A DNA stretch of 64,000 nucleotides from Streptococcus sanguinis. GTDB lineage: Bacteria; Bacillota; Bacilli; Lactobacillales; Streptococcaceae. The stretch is from positions 124,001 to 188,000 of the forward strand of contig CP040556.1 in assembly GCA_013378335.1 (NCBI GenBank). Direction: 5' to 3'. The position numbers were made by a program, and so were the translations under genes. Positions 32,956-42,086 of this stretch are shown in pieces (position 1 is the first letter of the stretch; each line of letters opens with the position of its first letter). The notes beneath the pieces were generated by a model. It was not told the DNA's origin, did no database searches, and worked only from the letters and a program-made list of their open reading frames with translations.

Positions 32956-33561
32956 ATGTATAAATTTTTTAAACGAACATTAGATATAGTCTTGTCATTC
33001 TTAGGAATGATTGCCTTATCACCGTTTTTTCTGCTTCTAGTACTCGCTATTAAATTGGATTCAAAAGGACCAGTTTTGTTCAAACAGAAGCGGATCGGTC
33101 TGCATAAGAAACACTTCTATATTTTGAAATTCAGAACGATGCGAATTGACACACCTAAGGATACTCCAACTCATTTGCTGGAAAATCCTGAGCAATGGAT
33201 TACAAAGGTTGGGAAATTTATAAGGAAGACATCTCTGGATGAGTTACCTCAGATTTGGAATATTTTTGTGGGTGATATGAGTATCATAGGTCCAAGACCG
33301 GCTCTTTGGAATCAGTATGATTTGATTGAGGAGCGAGACCGCTATGGAGCAAATGATGTTTTGCCAGGTCTGACGGGATGGGCTCAGATTCACGGGCGAG
33401 ATGAGTTGCCGATTGCCAAGAAAGCTGAATTGGACGGCTACTACGTCCAGCATTTGTCTTTTGGATTAGATGTCCGCTGTTTCTTTGGCACCATTAAGAG
33501 TGTGGCCAAGAGCGAAGGTGTTGTTGAAGGCGGCACGGGAAATATGGGAAAGAAAGATTAA
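32956..33561 (+). CDS. Initiating undecaprenyl-phosphate sugar phosphotransferase (short PglC-like type)
   Basis: 201 residues. One N-terminal re-entrant/membrane helix (IVLSFLGMIALSPFFLLLVLA) is followed by the conserved catalytic core KLDSKGPVLFKQKRIGLHKK, FRTMR, RKTSLDELPQIWNI, DMSIIGPRPA and LPGLTGWAQIHGRD. It lacks the large multi-helix N-terminal domain of the usual streptococcal WchA, so it belongs to the small monotopic (PglC/WcaJ-core) class. It would start the repeat unit by loading a sugar phosphate onto the lipid carrier, probably the 6-deoxy-HexNAc made by its neighbours. Confidence 0.9.
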   Translation: MYKFFKRTLDIVLSFLGMIALSPFFLLLVLAIKLDSKGPVLFKQKRIGLHKKHFYILKFRTMRIDTPKDTPTHLLENPEQWITKVGKFIRKTSLDELPQIWNIFVGDMSIIGPRPALWNQYDLIEERDRYGANDVLPGLTGWAQIHGRDELPIAKKAELDGYYVQHLSFGLDVRCFFGTIKSVAKSEGVVEGGTGNMGKKD

Positions 33562-33567
33562 AGGCTG

Positions 33568-34428
33568 ATGAAAAGAATATTAATTACGGGAGAGGGTAGC
33601 TATATCGGCCGGAGCTTTAAGAGGTATGTTTCCTCACGGGAGGATGTTCAGGTTGATGAGCTGGACGTCCGCGGAGAGACCTGGAAGGAGAAAGATTTTT
33701 CGTCTTTTGATGTAATTTTGCATTTGGCGGCGATTGTCCATATCTCCAACCCATCAAAAGAGATGGAATCAGTATATAATCAAGTCAATACTCAGCTACC
33801 TTATGAATTGGCTCAAAAGGCTAAACGCGAAGGTGTCAAACAGTTTGTCTTTATGAGCAGTATGAGCGTCTATGGCGAAGTTTTGGGAGACCGGGTTATC
33901 ACAAAAGACACGCAAGAAGGTCCTGATTCTTTTTATGGCAAAAGCAAACTAGCTGCTGAGAAACTTCTGAGGGAATTGGAGAGTGAAGATTTCAAATTGG
34001 CAGTTTTACGGCCGCCCATGGTTTATGGTCATCAAGCTAAGGGAAACTATAAGCGACTGTCAAAGTTGGCTCAGAAACTACCAGTCTTCCCTTTGGTTCA
34101 GAATGAACGTAGTATGATTTATATTGATAACCTTTGTGAGTTTATCAGACTGATTGTTCAGAATCAAGACAGCGGTATCTTCTATCCTCAAAATCAGGAC
34201 TATGTCAATACCTCTCAGCTAGTCAAAGAAATAAAACGGACTCATGGCCAGAGAGTAGCCTTGCTGCCTGCATTTAACTGGATTTTAAAAAGATTGTCCC
34301 GCTATGTTTCGACTCTGAATAAGCTGTTTTCAGACTTAACTTATGAAAAAGAGATGTCTAGCTATCCTCAGTCTTATCAGGTGGCAGATTTTAGGAGATC
34401 TATTGAGAGGACGGAGAAGGGAAACTAG
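33568..34428 (+). CDS. NAD-dependent epimerase/4-ketoreductase (WbpV-like)
   Basis: 286 residues, extended SDR. Rossmann start RILITGEGSYIGRSFKRYV (a GxGxYIG variant), HLAAIVHIS, SSMSVYGE and the catalytic YGKSKLAAEKL (YxxxK). Placed right after a 4,6-dehydratase and the initiating transferase. This triad corresponds to WbpM-WbpV-WbpL-type pathways making UDP-FucNAc or UDP-QuiNAc; which isomer forms cannot be read from sequence. Confidence 0.8.
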   Translation: MKRILITGEGSYIGRSFKRYVSSREDVQVDELDVRGETWKEKDFSSFDVILHLAAIVHISNPSKEMESVYNQVNTQLPYELAQKAKREGVKQFVFMSSMSVYGEVLGDRVITKDTQEGPDSFYGKSKLAAEKLLRELESEDFKLAVLRPPMVYGHQAKGNYKRLSKLAQKLPVFPLVQNERSMIYIDNLCEFIRLIVQNQDSGIFYPQNQDYVNTSQLVKEIKRTHGQRVALLPAFNWILKRLSRYVSTLNKLFSDLTYEKEMSSYPQSYQVADFRRSIERTEKGN

Positions 34429-34453
34429 TTTAGGATGAATGGGGGGATTGTTA

Positions 34454-35272
34454 GTGAAGTTTTCGGTATTGATGTCTGTCTATCAGAAGGAGAATCCGGA
34501 TTTCTTAAGGAAGAGCCTAAATAGCGTTCTTATAGAGCAGAGCCGCAAGCCAGATGAGCTTGTCCTTGTAGAGGATGGGCCGCTGACAGAAGAGCTGTAT
34601 CAGACGATTCAAGATTTCAAGGAAAAATTTCCAGAGATGAAAGTTCTACCCTTAAAGGAAAATGTCGGATTGGGAGAAGCTTTGCATCGGGGAGTTGAGG
34701 CTTGCTCTTATGACTGGATTGCTAGAATGGATACAGATGACATTGCGACACCGGACCGTTTCCAGCAACAAGTGGACTATATTGAGCAGCATCCGCAGTT
34801 AGATGTTTTGGGTGGCAATATCATAGAATTTGACACGGAACCAGATCAAATAGTGGCAGAGAAACAAATGCCGCTCTCCCATGAAGAGATTATCAAAAGG
34901 TTGCAGCGGAGAAATCCTTTCTGTCACATGACAGTATTTTTCAAGAAATCATCTGTTTTAAAAGCAGGCAATTACAAGCCCTTGCCTTTAGTGGAAGACT
35001 ATTATCTTTGGGCGAGAATGGCTGCTCAGGGCTGTCGTTTCGCCAATCTTAATCGGGTCTTGGTTTATGCTCGCGTCGGAAACGGCATGCATACGAGAAG
35101 AAGCCAGACAGAGCAGATTGCCAGCTGGAAAGTAGTCAATACTTTTTTGCTGGCACATGGTATGTTGAACCGAGGGCAATATTATCAAAATATGTTGATG
35201 ATTCGCGCTTTTGTGGGAACGCCTATTTGGATAAAAGCCTTTATTTATAAGTATCTGCTTAGAAGAAAGTAA
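34454..35272 (+). CDS. Family 2 glycosyltransferase
   Basis: About 272 residues. The GT-A start is KFSVLMSVYQKENPDFLRKSL; ELVLVEDGPLTE and WIARMDTDDIATPDRFQQQ give the DxD-type metal motif, followed by GGNIIEFD and YYLWARMAAQG. The GTG start (SD GGGGGG, seven bases away) is preferred, since an upstream in-frame ATG would add five unusual residues. Adds one residue of the repeat unit at the inner membrane face. Acceptor and donor unknown. Confidence 0.88.
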   Translation: MKFSVLMSVYQKENPDFLRKSLNSVLIEQSRKPDELVLVEDGPLTEELYQTIQDFKEKFPEMKVLPLKENVGLGEALHRGVEACSYDWIARMDTDDIATPDRFQQQVDYIEQHPQLDVLGGNIIEFDTEPDQIVAEKQMPLSHEEIIKRLQRRNPFCHMTVFFKKSSVLKAGNYKPLPLVEDYYLWARMAAQGCRFANLNRVLVYARVGNGMHTRRSQTEQIASWKVVNTFLLAHGMLNRGQYYQNMLMIRAFVGTPIWIKAFIYKYLLRRK

Positions 35273-35363
35273 TCTTCTTTACAGACAGAGCAGTCTAGCT
35301 TAGACAGGGAGAAAGCTAGAAGTTAGGGGGATATAGGATGAAAAGTTTAGGAAGGAGGGAGAA

Positions 35364-36323
35364 ATGATTTCTGTCGTGATGGCGACCTATAATGGGGCGG
35401 ATTTTATTTTGGAGCAACTAGACTCTATCCGCACTCAAAAGCTGAAGCCTGATCAGGTCATTATCTGTGATGACTGTTCGACAAATCAGACAGTGGCGCT
35501 AATCAAGGATTACATCACCAAGCATCAACTGACTGATTGGCAGCTGATTGAAAATCAGGAAAATTTGGGTCATTATCGAACTTTTATAAAATTAGCGAGT
35601 TTGGCTGAGCACGATATTGTTTTTTTCGCTGATCAGGATGATAAATGGCTACCTGATAAAACAGCTGCCTTGCAGAAAGTACTGTTAGAAACAGGTGCTG
35701 CTATGGTGTATGGCCAGTCTTACTTGATTGATCAAAATGGTCAGGTCATCAAGGAGCCCAAGGTTTCAGGAGAAAGTCGAGAAAGAGATCTAGCTTGGCT
35801 TCTGAAAAAATGGCCGTCAGGTTATCAGACAGCTTTTAGAAAGTCGGTACTGACGGATATTTTGCAGCAGCAGTATACGGATTATCCTGGATTTGATTAT
35901 CATGATGTTTTATTTGGCATGCTGGCTCCATTGTATGGAAAAGTTGTTTGCTTGGACCAGCTTCTAGATCAGCATCGCATTCATCAGGCGAATGTAACCC
36001 AGTCTGCGTCGTCGCTCAGTTTTAACAAAACAAGGTTATCTAGGATTAACTATTTACAGAAGGTCATCAGTCGCTATGAGTCTGTGAAAAAAATCGCAGA
36101 AGAACGACAGATTTCTGAGGCGGACCATCGCCAGATTGATAGGGCTTTGGCCTTGACCAATCTTAGACTGAAATTATTACAGTCTAGAAATCCATTTTGG
36201 GCTTTGGGCCTAATGTTTCAAATAAGGGAGTATCGAACGATAAAAGATTTCATCAGTGATTTGGTATACACCTATTCACTGAATGGACTTGCTAGGAGAT
36301 TATTGAAAAAGTTTGGGAGGTAA
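35364..36323 (+). CDS. Family 2 glycosyltransferase, rhamnosyltransferase-like
   Basis: 319 residues. MISVVMATYNGADFILEQLDSI, IICDDCSTNQT, FFADQDDKWLPDKTAAL (DQDD metal motif) and DYHDVLFGMLAPLYG are typical of GT2 enzymes near rhamnosyl- and galactosyl-transferases of streptococcal polysaccharide loci. The C-terminal region (200-310) is helical and basic and probably sits on the membrane. No rml genes are in the window, so a dTDP-rhamnose donor would have to come from elsewhere. A 91-base spacer with no feature separates it from the preceding gene. Confidence 0.85.
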   Translation: MISVVMATYNGADFILEQLDSIRTQKLKPDQVIICDDCSTNQTVALIKDYITKHQLTDWQLIENQENLGHYRTFIKLASLAEHDIVFFADQDDKWLPDKTAALQKVLLETGAAMVYGQSYLIDQNGQVIKEPKVSGESRERDLAWLLKKWPSGYQTAFRKSVLTDILQQQYTDYPGFDYHDVLFGMLAPLYGKVVCLDQLLDQHRIHQANVTQSASSLSFNKTRLSRINYLQKVISRYESVKKIAEERQISEADHRQIDRALALTNLRLKLLQSRNPFWALGLMFQIREYRTIKDFISDLVYTYSLNGLARRLLKKFGR

Positions 36324-36328
36324 GAAAA

Positions 36329-37252
36329 ATGAGAGGAACCAGTAAGATTGAATGGGAGTTGGCTTTGGGAGAACGCTTCAGCCCCATGTATCAGAAAATT
36401 ACGGATGATAAATTAAAGGTTTTGCAAAAAGCCTATTTACAAATGTATAAAAAATTTGATGCAGAGTGTCGTCGGCATCATATTCATTCCTATATGGTTG
36501 CAGGGACCTTGATTGGTTCTTTGCGACATGGGGGCTATATCCCTTGGGACGATGATATCGACTTAGTGATGTTCCGAGAGGACTACAATCGTCTGCAGGA
36601 AATCTTTGCGGACAGCGAGGACTTCGAGCTGATCTCTCCTGCGGATGCGACAGACAGTGTCTTTAAGGTTCTAAAGCTGCAGAGCAAGTCACTGACCTAC
36701 TATGATGTTTTGGGAGAAGGTTTCAGTAAAAAGAAACATCTTTATCTTGATATGCTGCCAATTGACTTTGTCCCAGAGAATAACATGCTTCGCAAGCTCA
36801 AGGGTCTTCTATTCAGAGCCTTGGATTTATCACACAACAGCTCGCGCTGCTATACGAAGTTTACTCCGCATCTGACCTATATGGCTAAAGAATCCAAAGA
36901 ACTCAGACAAAATCTTTGGATCAGAAGACTGATAGGCTTCCCTTCTTTTATCATGGGGCCGGCTAATATGTATAAGTTGATGGAAAAACTCATCCAGTCT
37001 AATAAGAAGACTTCAAAAATAACAATTGCTTATGGTGTAAAAGGCTATTTGGGAGAGACTATTGACTATGAAAGTTTCTATCCAGCTAAGAAGTATTCCT
37101 TTGAAGGCTATGAGTTCGATGGACCTAATGATGCGGACAAGTATCTGACTAATCGCTACGGTGATTACATGACACCGCCTGAAAAAAAAGAACAGACAGA
37201 ACGTCATGTCAGACTGAGAGATAATTGGGTTGAATTAATAGAAGGAAGATAA
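36329..37252 (+). CDS. LicD-family phosphotransferase
   Basis: 307 residues. The LicD nucleotidyltransferase-like core is clear: YMVAGTLIGSLRHGGYIPWDDDIDLVMFREDY with the DDDID metal site (about 53-85), and later YLDMLPIDFVPEN. LicD enzymes move phosphocholine or polyol phosphate onto glycans. With the cytidylyltransferase encoded three genes downstream, a CDP-polyol donor is the natural guess. It overlaps the polymerase gene by one base (TAATG). Confidence 0.9.
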   Translation: MRGTSKIEWELALGERFSPMYQKITDDKLKVLQKAYLQMYKKFDAECRRHHIHSYMVAGTLIGSLRHGGYIPWDDDIDLVMFREDYNRLQEIFADSEDFELISPADATDSVFKVLKLQSKSLTYYDVLGEGFSKKKHLYLDMLPIDFVPENNMLRKLKGLLFRALDLSHNSSRCYTKFTPHLTYMAKESKELRQNLWIRRLIGFPSFIMGPANMYKLMEKLIQSNKKTSKITIAYGVKGYLGETIDYESFYPAKKYSFEGYEFDGPNDADKYLTNRYGDYMTPPEKKEQTERHVRLRDNWVELIEGR

Positions 37253-38577
37253 TGGTTTTTTTACTGATTTTGGGTGGCCTTTTCCTATTGTTTTTGACAA
37301 TCAAAATAGTAGGAAGAGACTATGCTAACCCGGCTTTTATATATCTGGCAATATGGATGATAGCAAGCATTTTTACTGCATTTTATTCATCCAAATGGGG
37401 AGAGGGACTTTCTCTGATAACGGTCACTGTTATCTTTGTTGGAAATGCCATTTTTTTAATGGGAGTCCTGTTGTCATCGAATTTGTTTGCTGAGAGGAAG
37501 TTGGACGCCAAACCTAGTCAAATAAAGGTGAGTAATTTTTTCATTATTTTAGTTCTCTTATTTTTGGCTTATGCGGTCAGATTTATTTATTCCGATTTGC
37601 TTTACTTGGCGGCGCAGAGTAAGCAGGTACCGGGGGGATTGTTTAAAACCATTGAATTGGCTCGGCATATGACTACAAATTATGATTTCTCTCTTAGTCG
37701 TCTTAGCCTTAATTTGTTGCGGGTTAACTTTTCCTTAGGAATTGTTTTCTTCTACTTTTTCTGCGAGTCTCTTTTTTCGGGAAAAGATGGCATTTTTTAC
37801 AAGGGCAAGTTACTGCTGGTTAGTCTGATTTCTTTAGGTATTTCCCTCTTGTCCACCGGACGTACGGAGTTGCTGGGCTTGGTTGCAGGCTATGCTATTG
37901 TGTATATGCTGTTTTTCTCGAAGTATTATTCGTGGAGAGACAGCAGGTACGGTGTGAAGCTTTTTCGCTCTTTGCTGATAATTGGCTTTGTATTCCTTGT
38001 CTTATTCATGGCGGTTGGAACCTTTGTTCTCAATCGAGTGGATAGTCGGGCAGAGTTCGGAATTTTGGATAATTTGGTTAAATATATGGGTTCACCTATT
38101 CAGGCTTTAGACTATTATCTGAAAAATCCTACTCTTTATAGCGATAATCAAGTCTTTGGAGAAAATACTCTTATTGCTATCTATGGAACTTTGAAATCCC
38201 TCGGTCTGTCTAGCCATGAGCTGACACCTTTCTTGCCTGTTGTTCATTTCAACGACGATAAAACCAATGTTTACACAATTTATTACTACTTTATCAAGGA
38301 TTTTGGCTATTTCTCAGTCCTTATCTTTCAGCTTTTATATGGCTTCTTTTACGGAAGTTTCTACTATTCTATCAAAAAACGCTATTTCACCCCGCTAAAG
38401 GTTATTGTTTTCGCTTTGTTTGCGTATCCTTTGGTCATTTCATTCTTTCAGGAAACGTTGCTGTCATTGCTGACAACCCATATTAATCGGATTATCTATG
38501 CTTTTGTGATTTATATGGCAGCTGATTTACTGAGTAGAGTACGATTTACAACGAGAGGAAGGAAAGTATCGGTATGA
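37252..38577 (+). CDS. wzy: Oligosaccharide repeat unit polymerase (Wzy)
   Basis: 441 residues with about 11-12 hydrophobic helices and a long outer loop before the last helices (VDSRAEFGILDNLVKYMGSPIQALDYYLK...), typical of O-antigen/capsule polymerases, which share little sequence. STGRTELLGLVAGYAIVY is the conserved-looking Arg-containing region. Polymerises repeat units outside the membrane. Codon use is AT-rich and coupled at both ends to neighbours by overlapping start/stop codons. Confidence 0.85.
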   Translation: MVFLLILGGLFLLFLTIKIVGRDYANPAFIYLAIWMIASIFTAFYSSKWGEGLSLITVTVIFVGNAIFLMGVLLSSNLFAERKLDAKPSQIKVSNFFIILVLLFLAYAVRFIYSDLLYLAAQSKQVPGGLFKTIELARHMTTNYDFSLSRLSLNLLRVNFSLGIVFFYFFCESLFSGKDGIFYKGKLLLVSLISLGISLLSTGRTELLGLVAGYAIVYMLFFSKYYSWRDSRYGVKLFRSLLIIGFVFLVLFMAVGTFVLNRVDSRAEFGILDNLVKYMGSPIQALDYYLKNPTLYSDNQVFGENTLIAIYGTLKSLGLSSHELTPFLPVVHFNDDKTNVYTIYYYFIKDFGYFSVLIFQLLYGFFYGSFYYSIKKRYFTPLKVIVFALFAYPLVISFFQETLLSLLTTHINRIIYAFVIYMAADLLSRVRFTTRGRKVSV

Positions 38578-39296
38578 CGACATCAGCTCTGATATTCGCA
38601 GGCGGCACAGGCAGCCGCATGAATACCAAGACCTTACCCAAGCAGTTTTTAGAGTTGCACGGTAAGCCTATTATTATTCATACGATTGAGCACTTTGAAG
38701 ACCATCCGGCAGTATCGGACATTGTGGTTGTCTGTGTAGACGGCTGGCTGGACTACTGCAGAGATTTATTAGCTCGATTCAATATTAAAAAAGTCAGTCA
38801 AGTGGTTCCTGGTGGAGAGACTGGCCAAATGTCTATTTTTAATGGTCTATCTGTCTTACGGGAAAAGTACAAGAACGATGACGACTATGTGTTGATTCAT
38901 GATGGTGTTCGCCCCTTGATTGACGGGGGAATTATTTCTAAAAATATTGAAGCAGCCAAAAAGTATGGGGCAGCTATTACGGTTAAGCCGGTTATCGAAA
39001 CAGTTATTCAGGTCGATGAGGCGGATGTTATTAATCAGGTTATCGAGCGTTCCACTTGTCAGACAGCTGTCGCCCCTCAAACTTTTTCGCTTTCGAAGAT
39101 TCACTCCCTGCATTTAAAAGCTCAGGCAGAGAATCAGTTTGATATGACGGATTCTGCGACACTGGCTCGTTATTTTGGACTCCCTCTGCATACAGTCATG
39201 GGGGGCAGCGAAAATATCAAAATTACGACTCCGTCTGATTTTTATATTTTTAGAGCGATTTACGAAGCGCGCGAAAATGCACAAATTTTTGGTTAA
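38574..39296 (+). CDS. IspD/TarI-type cytidylyltransferase
   Basis: 240 residues. Start ALIFAGGTGSRMNTKTLPKQFLELHGKPIIIHT is the nucleotide-binding loop; VLIHDGVRPLI and TPQ-like QTAVAPQTFSL are the other family motifs. IspD makes CDP-methylerythritol, whereas TarI/Bcs1-type members make CDP-ribitol. In a polysaccharide cluster with LicD, the CDP-polyol activity is far more likely. The oxidoreductase gene next to it would then supply or modify the polyol phosphate. Confidence 0.85.
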   Translation: MTTSALIFAGGTGSRMNTKTLPKQFLELHGKPIIIHTIEHFEDHPAVSDIVVVCVDGWLDYCRDLLARFNIKKVSQVVPGGETGQMSIFNGLSVLREKYKNDDDYVLIHDGVRPLIDGGIISKNIEAAKKYGAAITVKPVIETVIQVDEADVINQVIERSTCQTAVAPQTFSLSKIHSLHLKAQAENQFDMTDSATLARYFGLPLHTVMGGSENIKITTPSDFYIFRAIYEARENAQIFG

Positions 39297-40362
39297 TATG
39301 GGAAATAATACGATTTTACAAAAGGATATGGAAGACCTAGCTGCTGTCAGTCCTATTCTCAGAGAACTGAGAAATGTTACAGTCTTGGTAACTGGAGCAA
39401 CTGGGCTTATAGGCAGACACTGTATTTCCGCTTTGATGGCTTTAAATGATTTGTACCAAGCTAATGTCAGAGTAGTGGCCTTAGCACGAAATCAGAAAAA
39501 AGCGGAAGATCTATTTCAAGATTTTTTACATAGTGAGAATCTGAAGCTAGTGTATGCTGACTTGCTGTCAGATTGGCAGATAGAGGAGGATTTGGACTAT
39601 ATTATCCATGGAGCCAGTGCGACGGACTCCTCTTTTTTCGTTGAGCATCCTGTGGAGACAATTGATCTAGCCGTAAATGGAACGAAAAAACTGCTGGAGC
39701 TGGCTAAAAATAAGCAGGTTCACAGTATGGTCTATCTCTCTTCTCTGGAAGTCTATGGGACGACAAATCCTGATGCTTCCAGCATTAGCGAGAAAGATTA
39801 TGGTTATTTGGATCCAACCAGTGTCCGTAGTAGTTATTCGGAAAGCAAGCGCATGGCAGAGTCCTTGTGTGTAGGTTATTGTCATCAGTATCAGGTGCCA
39901 GTGAAAATGGCTCGTTTGTCACAAACCTTTGGCCCAGGTGTGAGCTATGAAGACAACAGAGTTTTTGCGCAGTTTGCGCGTGCTATCCTTGAAAAGAAAG
40001 ATATTGTTCTCCGGACTAAAGGGGAAACTGTTCGGAACTACTGCTATACCAAAGATGCTATTGAAGCCATTTTTTACATTCTGCTGAAAGGCCAAGCAGG
40101 TCAAGCATATAATGTCGCCAATAAAGAGACGGCTATTTCTATCCGTGAGATGGCGGAAATGGTTATTGAACTAAGTGGTAGCAATGAAACGAAGTTGGTC
40201 TTTGATTTTGCAGAGGATGTGGAAAAGCTAGGATATAATCCGACAGTTAAGATTCGTCTCAATACGGACAAGCTTGAAAGTTTGGGCTGGCAAGCTCATA
40301 CTGATTTAGAAACTATGTTTTCACGTTTGATTGAGAGCATGGCAGCAGATAGGAAGAAATAG
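39277..40362 (+). CDS. NAD-dependent epimerase/dehydratase (extended SDR)
   Basis: About 361 residues from the ATG at 39277 (overlapping the cytidylyltransferase end by 20 bases); the ATG at 39298 is an alternative and neither has a strong SD. Rossmann loop TVLVTGATGLIGRHCISAL, IIHGASATDSSF, YLSSLEVYG and the catalytic SYSESKRMAESL (YxxxK, with Tyr in RSSYSESKR). The form resembles sugar-nucleotide 4,6-dehydratases/epimerases rather than a TarJ alcohol dehydrogenase. It may act on the CDP-linked product (CDP-sugar chemistry), but this is inference. Confidence 0.8.
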   Translation: MHKFLVNMGNNTILQKDMEDLAAVSPILRELRNVTVLVTGATGLIGRHCISALMALNDLYQANVRVVALARNQKKAEDLFQDFLHSENLKLVYADLLSDWQIEEDLDYIIHGASATDSSFFVEHPVETIDLAVNGTKKLLELAKNKQVHSMVYLSSLEVYGTTNPDASSISEKDYGYLDPTSVRSSYSESKRMAESLCVGYCHQYQVPVKMARLSQTFGPGVSYEDNRVFAQFARAILEKKDIVLRTKGETVRNYCYTKDAIEAIFYILLKGQAGQAYNVANKETAISIREMAEMVIELSGSNETKLVFDFAEDVEKLGYNPTVKIRLNTDKLESLGWQAHTDLETMFSRLIESMAADRKK

Positions 40363-40372
40363 GAGGGCAAAT

Positions 40373-41782
40373 TTGTCTGGTGGATTTAAAAAAATAGTAG
40401 CTAATTTTTCCTATGTCGTTTTGTCCAATTTGCTGACAGTAATAGTTTCTTCTCTGGTTGTCTTGATTTTGCCTAAGATTATGGGTGTAGAGGAGTATGG
40501 ATACTGGCAACTCTATATTTTCTATTTATCCTATGCCGGTTTTGTTCATCTGGGTTGGGTGGATGGAATCTACCTTCGCTACGGTGGTTTGGAGTATGCG
40601 GATCTGGATAAAGAAAAGTTTTTCTCTCAGTTTCTCATGCTTTTGATTTATCTGACAGGGATTGGGATTTTATTTTTATTAGGGATTTCTGCCTTTATTA
40701 GAGATGATAGCAGTCGGTTTGTTTTTACACTTTTGGTTTATACCATGTTGGTCACCAATCTGCGCTTTCTCTTTGTTTACGTTTTGCAGATGACTAATCG
40801 ACTAAAGGAGAGTTCCTATGTTGTCAGTGGAGACCGACTCCTCTATTTACTGCTTTTACTGGTCTTTATTTTCGTGGGTTTTCGAGATTTCAAGATTATG
40901 GTCTATGCAGATTTGATTGGTAGAGTTGTTTCTCTTTTTTATGCCATGTATCTGTGCCGAGATATGGCTCTGCAACCTCTCAATCAGTTTAAGCTTGATA
41001 TACGGGAAACGGTTCGCGATATTGCTGTTGGGATCAATCTGATGCTATCAAATGTAGCCAGTATGCTCATTATCGGGACCGTTCGAATGGGGATTCAAAA
41101 GGTATGGAACATTGCTACATTTGGGAAAGTATCCTTGACCCTGAGCATTTCCAATTTGCTTATGACCTTTATAAACGCTATTGGTTTGGTCATCTTTCCG
41201 ATTTTGAAACGGACGGACGAAAGCAAGTTACCTAAGATTTACAATCAGTTGCGGAATGTCCTTATGGTTCTTATGTTTGGCGTGCTTTTGCTGTATTATC
41301 CCCTGAAAATAGTTTTGGACAGCTGGCTACCAGCTTACAGAGAGTCCTTGATATTTATGGCTCTAGTCTTTCCTATGTCTGTCTATGAGGGAAAAATGGC
41401 TCTGCTTATCAATACCTACTTAAAAGCTTTGCGAATGGAGAGGCAGATTTTTAAAGTAAATGTTATTGCCATGCTCTTAAGCTTTGCTACTACCTTGATT
41501 TTTGCAGTTTTTCTGCGCAATCTGAATGCTACAGTGCTGTCTATCGTACTGCTACTGGCGACTAGGAGTATATTGGCAGAGTTAATCTTAGCCAAGAGGA
41601 TGCAAATCGAGGTCGTCAAAGATATCTGGGTTGAGTTGCTAATGACACTTGTATTTATTGCTTCGAATTGGTTTTTATCAGTTTATCTTGCTGCGGCAGC
41701 CTACGGTTTTGTCTATCTGACCTACAGCATTTACAAATACCAAAATTTAAAAGGCCTGCTCCAGCAATTGCGGACTCGTTGA
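40373..41782 (+). CDS. wzx: Polysaccharide flippase (Wzx)
   Basis: About 469 residues, 12 or more hydrophobic helices in the MATE/PST pattern. LSGGFKKIVANFSYVVLSNL is the typical start, EEYGYWQLYIFYLSYAG is a Wzx hallmark. The TTG start was chosen because an excellent SD (AGGAGGG) stands six bases before it; an ATG further upstream lies inside the previous gene. Moves lipid-linked repeat units across the membrane. Last gene of the cluster; a 175-bp repeat follows immediately. Confidence 0.87.
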   Translation: MSGGFKKIVANFSYVVLSNLLTVIVSSLVVLILPKIMGVEEYGYWQLYIFYLSYAGFVHLGWVDGIYLRYGGLEYADLDKEKFFSQFLMLLIYLTGIGILFLLGISAFIRDDSSRFVFTLLVYTMLVTNLRFLFVYVLQMTNRLKESSYVVSGDRLLYLLLLLVFIFVGFRDFKIMVYADLIGRVVSLFYAMYLCRDMALQPLNQFKLDIRETVRDIAVGINLMLSNVASMLIIGTVRMGIQKVWNIATFGKVSLTLSISNLLMTFINAIGLVIFPILKRTDESKLPKIYNQLRNVLMVLMFGVLLLYYPLKIVLDSWLPAYRESLIFMALVFPMSVYEGKMALLINTYLKALRMERQIFKVNVIAMLLSFATTLIFAVFLRNLNATVLSIVLLLATRSILAELILAKRMQIEVVKDIWVELLMTLVFIASNWFLSVYLAAAAYGFVYLTYSIYKYQNLKGLLQQLRTR

Positions 41783-41786
41783 TGCT

Positions 41787-41961
41787 GAGAGTGGGACAGA
41801 AATCGGTAATTCGTTAGAATTCGATTTCGTCGTCCTACCTCCGCATAGTTGAGTAGGGCTGTAAAAGCTGATGAAATCAGCGTAATAGAGCCCACTCAAC
41901 CACTGCGTCTTGCTCGACAATCCAAAGACAATTGAGAGGCTAGGACTTTTGTCCCAGCCTC
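41787..41961 (+). repeat. 175-bp dispersed repeat, copy 1
   Basis: Starts GAGAGTGGGACAGAAATCGG and ends GTCCCAGCCTC. The ends can pair (GGGACA/TGTCCC). Inside is a nested stem (GTTGAGT...ACTCAAC around GCTGAT-GAA-ATCAGC) that would form a strong DNA or RNA fold. It begins four bases after the wzx stop and so may work as the operon's 3' end. Two more copies are in the window, same orientation, same length, over 95% alike by eye. Confidence 0.9.
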
Positions 41962-42071
41962 ATCTAAATGCTAAGCCCTGTCTGGGCTTTTTATATGCAC
42001 TCCCCTGTCATCAATTGATATGTTTTTTAATGGGCGTGTAATCTGGTCTTGATGAGCTGTAATAATAAACA

Positions 42072-42080
42072 TGCTATAAT
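42072..42080 (+). promoter_or_regulatory. Extended -10 of acyltransferase gene; possible leaderless start
   Basis: TGCTATAAT ends only six bases before the ATG at 42087, where the transcript would begin. No SD is present. Confidence 0.5.
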
Positions 42081-42086
42081 GTCCGC

